DNA of 64,000 nucleotides, taken from NCBI GenBank assembly GCA_022749755.1, contig CM040443.1, forward strand, positions 783,191 to 847,190, given 5' to 3'. Below are positions 37,671 to 50,759 of the stretch, piece by piece. A model generated the notes under the pieces. It was not told the origin of the DNA. It did no database searches and worked only from the letters and a program-made list of their open reading frames with translations. Within the stretch, counting starts at the first letter, position 1. Each line of letters starts with the position of its first letter. The stretch comes from Azadirachta indica. Taxonomy: Eukaryota; Streptophyta; Magnoliopsida; Sapindales; Meliaceae. The position numbers and the translations under genes were made by a program.

Positions 37671-39465
37671 TATAAAATTTTTTAAAGTTATGTATAAAAT
37701 ATTTACAATTTAATCCTAAAGTTATAGTTGACTTTGAAAGATAACATTTCATCTCTTAATTTATAAAATAATTTTAAAGTTTGTCCCTTTTTAACTTTAA
37801 TATTTTAGCATGATTCTATATTTTAAAAAGTGAACTTTTAACCTTAATTTTAATTGATTAACTATTTTTAGAACTTGGCATCTTCAACTTAAATTACTAA
37901 TACGCCATTGATTTTTCAATCCTTCAATTAAATTCTATCGACTGAGAAACAGATTATTAATATTGTTAAATTCTTTGAATATTAACTGGCACATAATTAA
38001 ATAGATATAAGTCTTGCTTTCCCACCGTATGTGTCCCACTTAAAATTGATAATAATAAGTCTTGCTTTCAATTTCCAAATGCTTGACTTTGACTTGCATT
38101 TGGAATTTAGTTCAATATCGATTGAGAATTGTAGTGCAAGTCTTGCTTTTAATTTCCAAATGCTTGACTTGCTTTTAATAAGTCTTGGAATTTATTAAGA
38201 ATTGATTGAGAATTGTAGTGGAATTCAAATAAACATGATTAAGAAACATGCAATTGAATTTCATGTGAAAATCCCTTTTGCCTACCTTTTATCATGATAC
38301 ATAGATTACTGTTATTATTGACTTCTAATAAAAGAATTATAGACAAGACTTGGTGAGTTACAACCCGTTTAAGTACTCCAGATGAAAAAAAAGGGTGAAA
38401 AGAAAAACCCAAAATTATTACATAATCTTTATTTAAAAGAGCCAAAATTCGGGAGAAAAAAAAGGATAATACCCACAACATCCTTATGAACCGTGAACAT
38501 ATACAATATCTTATGTAATATACCATGCATCATAGATGGCCAAAAACATGTGTTTTTTTTTTTTTTTTTGAAGTTAATGCAGTAAAAAAGCAACAAAAAG
38601 AAGAATTGAATAGAACAAAAGAGAAAATAGTGTTCAACATTTAGTTGCTAATCACATGTTATAGTTAATTTCACGGTTTAAAACAAATTATTCTTCACAT
38701 AAACAAATAAAACAATTTTTATACAGTTGACTAGCTATTAATTAGCTACAGTATTTTAAACAAACAAACCAACAAAATAGAATAATAAAAAAAAACTCAC
38801 CTTAATTGAGATTCACCAATTTTCCACCTAAGAGACAAGTGTCAATTATGAAACATAAAATAGAATATAAGATTTGACGATAGTAATTGTGAGAGAGAAG
38901 TTTATAATTCACTGAAATTAAATTACAAAAGAAAATTTGAGATTGATTAAAAGTCAATAGAAAACCTTCATAACTTATACAACTGATAAATTAAAAAATA
39001 TATATAATAATAATAATAATAAAAATAATATAATAACAATATAAAATTAAGAAAATCATTCCTAGTATCCGTCATACTTCATAGAAATTAAATTTCACAC
39101 TTACGTAATTCTGAATTAATGTTGTAATTCATCTAGTCTACCTAAAACTTTCTCTTGTTTTATATTATGACAAAGACACTAAAAAAATAAATGTTATTAA
39201 TTAACTCAAAAAATTAATTGCATTCTAGGCATATATGCCTGTACTCCATTATGTAAACTTAGCTGAGATGATAAAGTACATAAGTAAATTTATTTTATAA
39301 CATAATATTTCATATATGAATTCGCCTTTGGCAACAATAAATTATGATAGTTACAAATGTACACTTGTGCACAATGAATTCAATCTTTGTTGTTGAGTTG
39401 ACATTGATATCGCTCCTATTTTATATCACTCTTGTGAACAAGTATATAACAAATTATTGAATCAA
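37670..39465. repeat. Fused blocks: partial D, B', E, C
   Basis: Block D similarity stops at 37913 (CTAATACGCCATTG) and continues directly with B' sequence (ATTTTTCAATCC), which elsewhere lies after block A. One whole D-to-A stretch with its minus-strand gene is therefore missing here. B' has the W-box palindrome at 38075-38103. 38260-39000 matches 1500-2220 (E). 39000-39465 is a further C copy, interrupted by the CACTA element. Confidence 0.7.
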
Positions 39466-42400
39466 CATTACAAGAAAAATTACATATGGTAGCATCTGAA
39501 AAATGCTACCATATGTGAATGGTAGCATTTTGGCCTGTGCTATTTTAGCTAGTATAACTAAAAATTTTGTTTTTTTGTAGCATTAATTGGATGTTATAAT
39601 AATGATTTAATAGCATGTAAGAAAAGTTATGTAATCACCTCTAATTACATTGCATAAATGTTATGATTGGACTATATATAGCATTTTTAAAATGCTACCA
39701 AATTCAAGATATAGCATGAACAAAATGCTGCTACTAAAACTTCAGTTATAATTTATAATGATAATAACTTGTCTTTTGTAGCATTTAAAAAATACAAAAA
39801 TTGTAAATAATAGTAACATTTTAGAAATGCTAACGTATCTTTATAAAATCTACAAATATATATTTATGGCTATTATAAAATGTTACTAAAATATTTTTTT
39901 GCTATTGTAATGTTCATATGTTTTTCTTTTAATTTGTAATTATCTTCAAAGCGTTCTGTTTAAATAAGTATCAAATATAAAAATAATTTAATATAATCCA
40001 AAATTCAAATCATTGTATTTGAAATTATATGTAAATATTACACCCATCATCTATTGTATCACAATTAACATATTTCCAAATATGCGAAAAAAAAAAAAAA
40101 CAAATTACACAAGAAGATGAGGATGTATACTGGAATATAAGACATACGCAAAAGGCTAAGGGCAAGCCAAATGCAACTCCAAATACATATACAAAAAGCT
40201 GAGTTTGTTTTTTTTTTCATACTTGAATCTATTTTAACCAAACAAGAAAAGTAATATCATAACTTCAATTTATCTTCTCTTTATAATTAAGAATTCTGAT
40301 CTCCGAAATCTATAATATCAATACAAAATAAATATGATTATAATATAAATTAATAAAACTAGCATATTAATAACATTGGAAACAATACTTAAAATGTAAG
40401 CAGAATATATCTGTAACAATTGTAGCTATGAGGAGGTGCTACACAGAAAAGTAACGATTTCCCAATCTAGAATTAAATCTCGATAATGCTCAAGTTTCAA
40501 CTATGTTAAAAAAAATAACACAAGCAATGTATATAATGAAAACAAACAGTAGACACGTAACAAGCATTTCTCAACAGAAAAATGTCTGAAAACAGTAGCA
40601 AGTAAAATGTCTAAAATTGTAGCATAATTCCTACTATTTCATAGTGTGTTTCCGCATAAAAATTACTGACTTTTACATTCTAATTATCCAAAATTTGTGG
40701 CAACTCTCTCATCTAAATCTAAGATTGTAATTTGACATCAACTTTGCACTTAACATCTAATAGGATGCCCAAACAATGGTAAGCCACCAATATTCTTTTC
40801 TTTGTGTAAGAAACTATATGCATCTATTAGTTTACCCCTAAAGCAATTTAAGCATTTGGTTTGCAATCTGAAAAAAATTTAAAAATATTAAGATACAATA
40901 CAAAAGCAGAATTACATACTCAATATTTGTAATAACCAAAAGTATGTTTAGTAGATAATATAAGCTTTTCTCAAAACAAACTATGGGAAACAACTTTGTT
41001 TCCCAGATTTTCAACTAGATGTTATGATTATATCAAAGATTATTCCTGAAAACATATTAACGAAACCTGTTTTCTAAAATTATGTGTATGCCATCTTAAA
41101 AACCTAGATATTTGATGCTATTTATAAACTAAAATAGCCTAGAAACTGCAGCAATTTTGCTGCTGTTTTGGTGCTGTTTATGCACTAACACAGCCCAGAA
41201 ATTGCAGCAACGTTGCTGCTGTTTTGGTGCTATCTTAGGCACTAAAACATCCCCAAGAAATGCAACAATTTTGCTATTGTTTTATGCACAAAAATATCTC
41301 AGAAACTGCAACAATTATGTTGACAATTGTTGCTGCCTCTAAGGTTGTTTTCTGTACATTATAGCCAAAAATAATTGTTATTTTTTGTTTTTTTATCTCA
41401 AAAACAAAGAATAAAGTAACAGAAATATGCAGCTATTTTCTCTTAGAAAAAGAAACTATTTAGATTTCATATTCAAGGCTTTCATCGGAAAAATAAAAAC
41501 TTTTGTAATTCATCAAGTGAAAGACTCGCAATATCTAGTTCAAAATCATTTCAAAATCACTGGAAATAAAAAAAGAACCTTTTGCAATTAGGATTTTCAT
41601 GAATTCATTTCATAAAGCACAAGCAATCATGTTAGAATATTATGGCAAAAACTACTCTTCACTTAAAGATAAAGACCAAACCTTAATAATTGAAGTTCTA
41701 TGATGCAAACAAAAAGTTATTTCTTGCAAATGTTGACAGCTGAACAAATTGTCTTTTCCTTTCTTTGCATAAGAAACCTATTTTTCAATTGACCGCTCAA
41801 CAAATTGGACTTCTGGTTTGAAAATATTAGGAATCTACAACCAAACATAATAGAATCTATAAGTTTAGTTAATAATCTAATAGTAAAGGATCTGGCCAAA
41901 CAAACTTTTTGAATAAATCTCACCATCATTGGACTATGATGGAAATTGAAGTTGTTCAGCTCACATTTCACATATGTCTCTTAGTAGTCCTATTGCTGGC
42001 TTGTTTTCACAAATTTCCCTTCAATTTCTTACCCTTTTCAATCTTAAACTAATAAAACTTAACAAGGAACCACTGGAATAAACATTTAGAAATCATGAAC
42101 AAATGAAGAGATTTACAGCATTCAAAAAGTAAATAAACAGACATAATAGAAGATATCATAAGGTCATTTCAAAGTGATTTGGATACAAGAATAACTGACT
42201 TAACCAAATGAAAAAAGGTATATCAAGTCATCCATCATGCTTCCTTCATGTTCTTCCCATTCATTGAATCATTCTCAAAGATGAAACATTAGCATAAAGA
42301 CATATTACAAGATCAACTCCATTATAACGAGGCCTTCTTCACCAATTTATGCAGCAACAATCATCACATTGTATCCATGTACGAACTCAAAATTTCTGTA

Positions 42401-43411
42401 ATAGAATGAAATAAGCTGACACATAAAACTAAAAAAATGTACAAGTAGCATAGTTACCTCTAGAACAACCTGTTGAACATTTTTTAAGATATATAATCTC
42501 CAAGCCAAAGCTTAGAGATATATTTTTAAAAAATAAAGTGTCCACAATTTGATGACGATTCAAATCTTCTACGTAGAAAAATATTGCAACATAATGAGAA
42601 AAATGCTAAACCTTAGAATTTATTAAATTGAATTGAATGGAATTCAAAGAGGGTAAATCAAATTACTTGTTAAAAAGCAAACAAGAAGAAGGAACACTAG
42701 GCAACTGTTAATGATTTGTGACTAATCGTATTAATTCATAATTCTTCAACTTCGCAACATTCTTATTCTTCGGAAAGATTAGGGATTTGTGATATAACTA
42801 AGCTACAATATAAACTCAGACAAAACAAGTAAAAAGTTAAGCAATTATGGGAACAAACAAAGATGAAATTGTACCTTACCTATACTAGAGAGGAAGGTTA
42901 ACTTGCCAAAAGGAAGAGCCGTTGGCTGATGAATCGAAGGAATAATGCAAAATAAGGTGTTTAAGTATATTTAGAACTATTAAAGCCGCTAGGGAAAATG
43001 TTAATTTTTTTAATTTGTTAACTTGCGGAGAATTATTTCTTTTTTTTTTTTAACACAGAAATATAAAAAATATTATCAGCCCTTTGATATTTAATATTAC
43101 AAAATTTTTTGACGACTTTAAATTTTGGCGGCTTTAATACGATTTCCCCCTAAAAATTTAAGAAAATTTATAGCATTTACTCAATGTTACTAAAAGGTAA
43201 TTGTTCGCTAACATTTTTATAATGCTATTTTAGTTAATATTAAACATAGCATTAATAAAATGTTACAAATTAAATATAAAATGTAATGAAATAAAAAGTG
43301 CTACTATTTTAATATTTAATAGTAGCATTTTTTTAAAAAAATATTACAATAAATTAACAATTAGTAACATTATGAAAAAAATTGCTACCAAAAGTCATAT
43401 TTGTTGTAGTG
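39466..43411 (+). mobile_element. CACTA (CMC/EnSpm-type) DNA transposon, 3946 bp, apparently non-autonomous
   Basis: The left end reads CATTACAAGAAAAATTAC and the right end TTTGTTGTAGTG. These are the CACTACAAGAAAA-type inverted termini of CACTA elements, with one change on the left. It is flanked by a 3-bp target duplication CAA (39463-39465 and 43412-43414). Removing the element and one CAA restores ATTGAATCAA-ATTAGTATTGCA, which matches the uninterrupted block C at 37558. Subterminal regions are full of GGTAGCATTTT and its complement, a typical subterminal repeat pattern. No transposase-like frame is visible on either strand. Confidence 0.9.
41140..41345 (+). repeat. Tandem repeat inside the CACTA element, about 58-bp unit
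   Basis: About three and a half units of AGAAACTGCAGCAATTTTGC, then TGCTGTTTTGGTGCT, then TGCACTAAAACA. The Cys/Leu-rich open frame at 41157-41342 is produced by this repeat and is not a gene. Confidence 0.8.
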
Positions 43412-45109
43412 CAAATTAGTATTGCACAAGCAATTAACAAATACTTTTTGACGACGTAAATTCTGCTGCAATTTTAAAAGTGAAAACTAATCTGGAATAG
43501 TTATGATTAGTGATGGCACATTATAAAATTTTTTTTAAAGTTATGTATAAAATATTTGTAATTTACATAAAGTTATAGTTGATTTTGAAAGATGACAATT
43601 TATCTCTGAATTTATAAAATATTTTCAAAGTTTGTCCATTTTAACTTTAATTTTTTAGCATGATTCTATATTTTAAAATGTGAAATTTTAACCTTAATTT
43701 TAATTGATAAACTATTTTTAGAACTTCGCATCTTCAACTTAAATTACTAATACTGCATTGTGATCTCAATAATTTCCAATTATAACTCCACCCTGATAGT
43801 AACCGAAGTCCATTAATGATATTTAATAGGACAATGTTAATGGGATAATTATAATATAATGTAAGAACTAAAAATTTAGTAAAATAAAGATCGAAAGTAA
43901 ACCGTTACTAATGGTGATAGATAGATGACTGGTGTTTTAAAAAAAATGTGAGGGGTACATTCTATTTTTTTTTCTCCAAGTATTTTCAATATATTTTAGT
44001 TGTCCTACAACTCAAAGCTTGAACTTGGACTTCTTCTCCTTAAACGATTGTACAAATTAAGGATTAGTAGTTAAAGTTTTATTGATTGTACTCAAATACA
44101 AATTGATAATTAAAGCTTCTCCGTTCTTTCTATTATTAGTTTTCATGGAATGGGAAAAATGTTAAGGAAGCATAGGAAAAATAATCCTGCTGTCTGTACG
44201 CTTTGCTGGTAGCCTATATAGTTTTACCAATCTAGCCAAGCCAAAGCCATCCTGGAAACTCAGCTTACAAATTTAATTAAATCAAACCCACGATCATTCT
44301 AACGAAATTTGTACAACTATATTTTCTAACAAATAGGTCCCTACTCACTATTGAAAATGTCGGAATAAAAATTATTGCATTGAATTTTGAGATTGAAAAT
44401 TTAGAGTGTGCATTCACTGCAATTTCTTTCTTGATTTTGGATAATTCTAAACTTGAATAGTTTATTATTACATGTCTCTCTGAGAACATTGCTAGCCATT
44501 ATGTGTTACCGTGAGAATTTACTTATTTTTGATAGAAGGTGTGCATTACATATATCGTACATGAGCTACGTGTAAATCGAGAAGTTGGATAAACAAACCA
44601 CGGGTAAGGACTTACTGATAAAAATAATGAAATTATGTTTCTATTTGTAAAAATGTAATAACTTAATTCTAGTTTATACCCTAAATTTATCCATTGATAT
44701 TGATTCTATTATTAGTTGACTTTATTAATTTCTTCTCTAATATTGTACATTATTGTTGGTCTAACTTCCATAAAGTTCCATTGATCAAAGAACAAATGTA
44801 CAGATATATAATTTACGTCATGCGACATCTCTGCTTTCTGTCTTTAAATTATCCAAATTAAAAGTTCGATCTCTCTTGCACTTTTTAAAATTAAATTAAT
44901 CAAAAATTATAATTTATTCTAGTGATGGGTTACACAGGATATTACTTGTGTAGACGGATTAAATAATGAACAATTAGTTTAAAAAATAAAAGAGCTGTCG
45001 AGAATCAATTTAATTAAAGTAACGTTGGGGTCCCTACTTATTTAATTAGTATTCATAAATAAATGATATTTTTTGTCCATTTATAAGAAATAGGTTTATA
45101 ATTGGGATG

Positions 45110-45690
45110 TTGTAATTTACCCTCCGACTTTTAGGGAAAAGCAACTTATTCCCAAAGTCCGTAACCTATGTGAAATATCCCTAAATATTAAAAAAAATGT
45201 GAAGATATAACTCTAGTTTTAGTAAAAGAAATACGAAGATACTATTGAAAGATTATTTTTATTTTAAATTGATTATTTTACCTCTCAAATGTTAGAAGGC
45301 ATATAAAATGATCATATTTTTTTTCTGTTTTTACAATAATCAATATAATTCTATTCTAACATCTAAATTTAAAAGTTGTAATAATATTTGACTCTTAATT
45401 TTTTTTTTCCTTTCAAATTTGCTATCAATTTCCTTTCAAATCTCCTTCCAAAAAATAATTAAGAGTAAAAAATTAATATAACTTTCAATTTAAATATTGG
45501 AATAAAATTATATTAGTAGTTAAAAATTAAAAATTGGACAATATAGTCATTTTATATATCTTTTAATAGTTTGCAAGGTAAAATAGTTAATTTATGATAA
45601 AAATCTTCACATTTCTTTAAAAGTTAAGGATATTTTATAAGTTAGAATTGCTCTTCTCATAAAAAATGAAGGGTAAAGTATAATATCCTA
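45110..45690. mobile_element. Probable MITE with long, diverged terminal inverted repeats
   Basis: The left arm (from about 45112: TAATTTACCCTCC, then GGGAAAAGCAA, then GAAATATCCCTAAATATT, then AATGTGAAGATA) pairs with the reverse complement of the right arm (about 45600-45690). The arms are about 90 bp with mismatches. It lies in the extra segment missing from the paralogous block D. No target duplication was confirmed. Confidence 0.55.
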
Positions 45691-46024
45691 TCTATAATTC
45701 CTATTGAAATAATAAAATAAACCTTATAATAGTGAATTTTAAGTAAGAATGTAACAACACGAAAGGGGATTTTAATATTCTAAAAGGAGTTAGAGACTTA
45801 TTTATTAATTATTATGAATAAACAAATTATACCTTTATTTGTAAATGCTTTTAAAAATCATAGACCCAAAATATATTATTCATTGTACAAATATGTGAAG
45901 TACTGAAGTTCACTTTTGACTAGGACAATTCAAAGCTTGAATTATTGACTTTTTGTTTTTTTAATATTCAGTAATTGTATCTCTGGTTGCTACTTCTGTT
46001 TAAAAGTATTCACAGTTGATTGTC

Positions 46025-46755
46025 TATGGTGACGGAGCTTTTCAAGGGCTGAGGGCGCATGGCCCTCCGAGGCCCTACCAAAATTTTTAAATAAAATATT
46101 AATTTTTATTTTATATCCTAATTAGAGGATGTAAAACATTTAGTTAGCCTCCCCTCAAAATTTTTTTTTAAAAGATTTGATGTTTTTTATATTAAAATTA
46201 ATATCTTCTTTTTTATGTTTTTAATTGTTTATTTTGAAATTATGTAATGATAAATTAGTTAAACATAATTTTTATTAAATTTCAAACCTATTTAGTGATA
46301 TTTATAAAATAATTTCTGTAAAAAATTACTTATTTAATTTTATTCCCCATAATTAAAAATTTGTTCTTTATAGAAAAACTATGTAATTTTGAAAACTTTT
46401 TCCTTATAAAAAATTATGTACTTAAAATCTTTTTCCTTATAAGAAAAGAATTTTGATGACTAGCATATATATATATATATATATATCATAGACCTCTATG
46501 AAATAATCAACAACACAAAAATTGTTTATTTTTTTAATTTTCACTCTTTGTCAATTAAAAGTAGAAGTTTTTTTTAATTTTAAATAAATTGGTATATCCT
46601 AATAATTTTTTTATTTCTATGTATTATTAATGTTAAATAAAATATTATTTTTAGTATTTTAATTTTAATATTTATTTATTAATTTTTAAATTTAAAAAAT
46701 TAAATTATTATTTGACCCTTCACCTCTTAAATTCTGGCTTTGCCCCTGATTGTTT
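46025..46755. mobile_element. Possible further small transposon, partly present in both D copies
   Basis: The left end GACGGAGCTTTTCAAGGGC is GC-rich in an AT-rich setting and weakly complements the right end GGCTTTGCCCCTGATTG. Block D copy 1 has the interior and right end (about 22180-22720) but not the left end. Tentative. Confidence 0.3.
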
Positions 46756-47624
46756 CTATAAGGAGATTTTGAGAACTTAATTCTTTTGTTCAAAATGTCA
46801 AGGTACCACGGGAATAACGCTGCAGGTCTCTATTCTCTGCTCATCCGCTATCTTCTTTTATCAGCAACTTTAATATTTGAGGGGTAAAATAACTATCTGA
46901 GGAGGTATCTTAATATCCCTTTGATTTATAATATTCTTCTAGAACAAAAAACCCTAAAATTTACACCTATTTACCATATCTTAACGAATTAAGACTCTTT
47001 CATTCCAACTTTAACTTTCTTAAATCATTTAGACGACATCATTTCTTTCAACTTCAATTTTCCTTAAATCATTCAAAACAACATTGTTTTCCTACCTCAG
47101 TTTCCCTAAATCATTCAATATACGTACGGTGTCACCTGACAAGAACCACCAAATTCATTAGTCGATGCAAACTTTAATCATTTCCCAAACTCACTCCATT
47201 ATATCACATGAAACTGATTCAGATTGAACAACAAAGAAAACTTTAGTTAAGGGCACATGAAGCATCCTTTAATTAAGATAGGAATTGTTGTTGGGTGCAA
47301 GCGGAAAGTAAGTGAGAAATTAAGGAAATCTTGTAGCCAAAAACTTTCTTGTTGATTAATTATTGGCTTAAGTAATTTGGTATATAAAGGAACTTAATTA
47401 ACTTATTCATAAATATTAACCATTTGATTTTAATTGTAATTCTTACTTTATATTAATTTTCTAACAATATATACACCTACAGGCCAAATTAAAAATCTTC
47501 AATTAAGTTTTCTAAAATAAGATCTTAATTAATTTTGTTATATATATATATATACACACATGTTTGCAAGTTGCAAGCCTATGATGGTGCAACAAACTTT
47601 CAGAAAAACTTTCATTGTTCAAAA

Positions 47625-47649
47625 GTGTGTGTGTGTGTGTGTGTGTGTG

Positions 47650-47699
<50 letters not shown>
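47625..47699 (+). repeat. Compound microsatellite (GT)n(CT)n(AT)n
   Basis: Three consecutive dinucleotide runs of about 12-13 units each. The ORF at 47535-47771 is an artefact of this tract. Confidence 0.95.
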
Positions 47700-47704
<5 letters not shown>

Positions 47705-47850
47705 TATCAATTTTCAAGTGAAGCGGCAACAGGATGGTACAAACATACTTTTTATTTTGCATGTCCGATAATCTCAGAAACATAGAATATGTATTAGACA
47801 ATAGTGTATTTGGTCATAAGTCATATATAATTAATAGAGGGAAACTATTG

Positions 47851-48539
47851 TCAACCATGACTTCGGTCGACTAAGCTTTCTGCATGCAACCCACTAGTAA
47901 TTAAAAGAAATAGTCATATATACATATATATATATTAAATACATATGCTAAAAAGAATGATACATTTTAATTAATTCATATATCTTGAAATGCTTTTTCA
48001 ACATTTAAAATTAAGTTAAATTTTTTACTTATACGCTAATTTAGATCCATATTAAAAAGAAAGAGCTAAAAGATAAAAGATAAAGATGTAAATTCATAAA
48101 AATTTTAATTAAAATTTTTTATTAAGGTTAGGTTCAATGCAAAATCTTTTTGAAGAAATCTCATTTCATCAAAATCAAAAATAAACTAAAATTCTTAATT
48201 ATTTTTAATTAAAATTAATATTTTAGAAAATTTAAGGAAATAAGGAGTATATAAGGAAAAGAATGAGAAACGAGAATGGTCTTTTTTTTTCCCGCAAACA
48301 AATAAATTTACTAGTTAATATAAGGTGATAAATTTTGATATCAATAATATACACTAATAAGTATGATGAAATTGAAGTTAATTTGTGGATATTTACACAC
48401 GTTGGATAGCCGAGAAATTCGGAATTTTGGCTTCTATTACTGAAGGCAGTGAACCTGAACTTAATGATAAAAGAGGGCAGACCAGTAGAGAATAGAAAGT
48501 TGCAGTAACACTGCTACTACGCCCATGGAGCCTGGACAT
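47851..48539 (-). pseudogene. Minus-strand peptide gene copy 3: leader kept, mature region deleted
   Basis: Exon 1 (48401-48539) is fully open: MSRLHGRSSSVTATFYSLLV, then CPLLSLSSGSLPSVIEAKIP, then NFSAIQ. The donor is CAAC|GTGTGT and the acceptor GCATGCAG|AAAGC is intact. Exon 2 (47851-47879) is only 29 nt and gives QSLVDRSHG then TGA, 55 aa in total. Compared with 455-582, about 100 bp coding the charged spacer, R-T-L-Q-K-V-P and the tail have been removed by one deletion that rejoins at the original TGGTTGA stop. It could still make a secreted stub, but it lacks everything expected of the mature peptide, so I call it a pseudogene. Confidence 0.75.
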
Positions 48540-48829
48540 TTTTAGTAAAATAAATATGCCAAAATGAAGAAATTATCTTCTCAAAATCAAATTGTATTTA
48601 GTTTATTATAAAGAAACCTTCAACGGTGAATCCTTTTATATGCAAGTATGGCAACCTGCAGAGATGATGTACTACAAGGCAGCAACATTTACAATTACAT
48701 TTTTTCAAAGGAAAAAGAATACATTCAACAATTCCAGCTTTGAATTGTCCAAGACAGAAAAAGAATAGGGGCCTGAAATTATTAACCCTTTAAATTGATT
48801 TTTCAATCCTTTAATCAAATTCTGTTGAC

Positions 48830-50750
48830 GAAAAACGTCCAACGCACCCTAGTTTTAGGTATACCTCTTCACCCATTAAATTTTTATTTTATCTATTACC
48901 TACTGCCATCATTTCCATTATCATAAAATTATTTTTGAATATCAAATAAGGGGATGATGAGTTATTAATCAAAATCTAGGGGGTTGTAAGGTGTTAGAAC
49001 TAAAAGTAGAGGTATTGAATATTCTCCCTTTTGTTGACTCAGAAACAGATTATTGATATTGTCAAATTCTTTGAATATTATGTGACACATAATTAAATAG
49101 GTATACGTCTTACTTTTCCGCCATATATCTCCCACTTAAAATTGACGACAATAAGTCTTGCTTTTCCAAATGCTTGACTTGCATTTGCAATTTAGTTAAT
49201 ACCATACAGCTTCTCGGATATTTTTATTCCTTACCTTTAGACGTACGATGGATCACATTCATATGCTTCTCTTTCTTCTTAGTCATATGAAATAGAAAAT
49301 GTCAACATCAACTTAACTTTGAACTTAAATATTATATATTCATTAATTGCTATAATTTATTACTACGATTTGCACTAATTATTTAAATAACAATTTTTTA
49401 ATTGCACTAACTTCTTAATTAATTAATGTCGGTACTGTAGAGGTGCAAATGTTAATTTATTTATCTATACTTTACAATTTTAGCCGGCTCTTCTGGATAA
49501 GATGTCGATACCATGAAAGTATAAATATTTGTTCTTCTGAACTTGTGTAGTTTTAATAGTGTAAAACTACAATGTTTGAGCCTTCTTAGTGAGATGTCCA
49601 TACTGTAGAGGTATAAGTGTTTTGGTCCTTTTGAGCATTGAAACTAGCACCACGAAATTGTATTGTTGGCTTTTTTAGTCTTCTTCAATTGAAAATAGTG
49701 AGCAGGTGAAATATTATACAATAGTAATATAAAAATTAATTAAATATAAACAAATAAATGATGACATATGTACTTAAAAGACATATTATATGCATAAATC
49801 AAATATGTCACTAAGTCATGATATATAAAAAGAGATTATAAGAGAGTATATCAAATTGTATTATATATACTCAGAACATACAGTTACATTCAGCGTAAAC
49901 AAGTAAATGATAAAATATAATTCAGCACATGGTATTATATATATAAAACTAAACATGTAACAAATTCATTATTAAATTCTTTGAATATTTGATCGATTCT
50001 ATCTGAAACATAATTAAATAGATAGGTGACCAGGCCCAACACTTAAAATTGATAATAAATCTTGCTTTCCTAAATCCTGGCTTGCATTTGAAATTTAGTT
50101 AACACCACACAACTTTTAGGATATTTCCTCATATTTCTTGCCTTAATACGATCGATCACATTCGTATGCTCCTCTTTTCTCCTCAGTAATATGAAATAGA
50201 AAATGTAAACATCAACCGTGATTGACTTTGAACTTAAACATATTACATATTCGTTAATTGTTACAATTTATTACTACTGTTTGCACTAATTATTTAATCA
50301 ATTATTTTTTAATTGCCCTAACTTCTTAATTAATTAATTAAAGATTATATATAATTGTGTCGTCTAACATTATAGCATTTGAAAATGCTAGACTTACAAC
50401 CCTAGCTTGAACTCTCTGACCCAAATTTTTCAATGCCCTTGAAATTTCTAATGTTCCTTTTATTAATTAATATAAATCCTGATTCTTTCATTATAATTTA
50501 TAATATATAAAAACTTAAAAATAAAATTAGGAAGACCAAAAAGTCTAAAGAAAATTTAATAATTATAGCAAAAGAGTTGGAGAGATTCACAATGATGGAT
50601 GTAAGATGAGCTCAATCTCGCCTAATTCATTTTCTTGTGTCTAACATTTCTTGGAGAAATTAATAGGAGTTAAGTAAGCTTGTTCCTTGGCATGATAAAT
50701 GCATGTACATCTTTTTTCAAGTGCTTGACTTTTATTGCCTACAAATATTA
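48830..50750 (-). repeat. Upstream block B', two tandem copies (second set)
   Basis: Aligns with 24770-26690. The W-box palindrome is at 49166-49188 (last arm GCATTTGC). The tandem duplication corresponding to 25421-25590 lies at about 49460-49630. Confidence 0.75.
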
Positions 50751-50759
50751 CTGACTAGA

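Larger units (their letters stand above)
43415..47150. repeat. End of block C and block D, copy 2
   Basis: Aligns with 20880-23150. It carries about 1.5 kb of extra DNA at about 44725-46210 that copy 1 lacks, including the inverted-repeat element at 45110-45690. A (TA)n tract lies near 46468-46486. No gene seen. Confidence 0.75.
47160..48830 (-). repeat. Block A, copy 3
   Basis: Aligns with 1-1000 and 23155-24760. It contains the compound microsatellite at 47625-47699. Confidence 0.8.

Noticed and set aside
38239..38526. 95-aa minus-strand frame
   Set aside because: Block E sequence. The matching region at 1500-1800 does not keep the frame.
41157..41342. 61-aa Cys/Leu-rich frame as a cysteine-rich peptide gene
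   Set aside because: Produced by the 58-bp tandem repeat in the CACTA element. No signal peptide and no repeat-independent sequence.
47535..47771. 78-aa frame with poly-V/C and poly-S/L runs
   Set aside because: Direct translation of the GT/CT/AT microsatellite.
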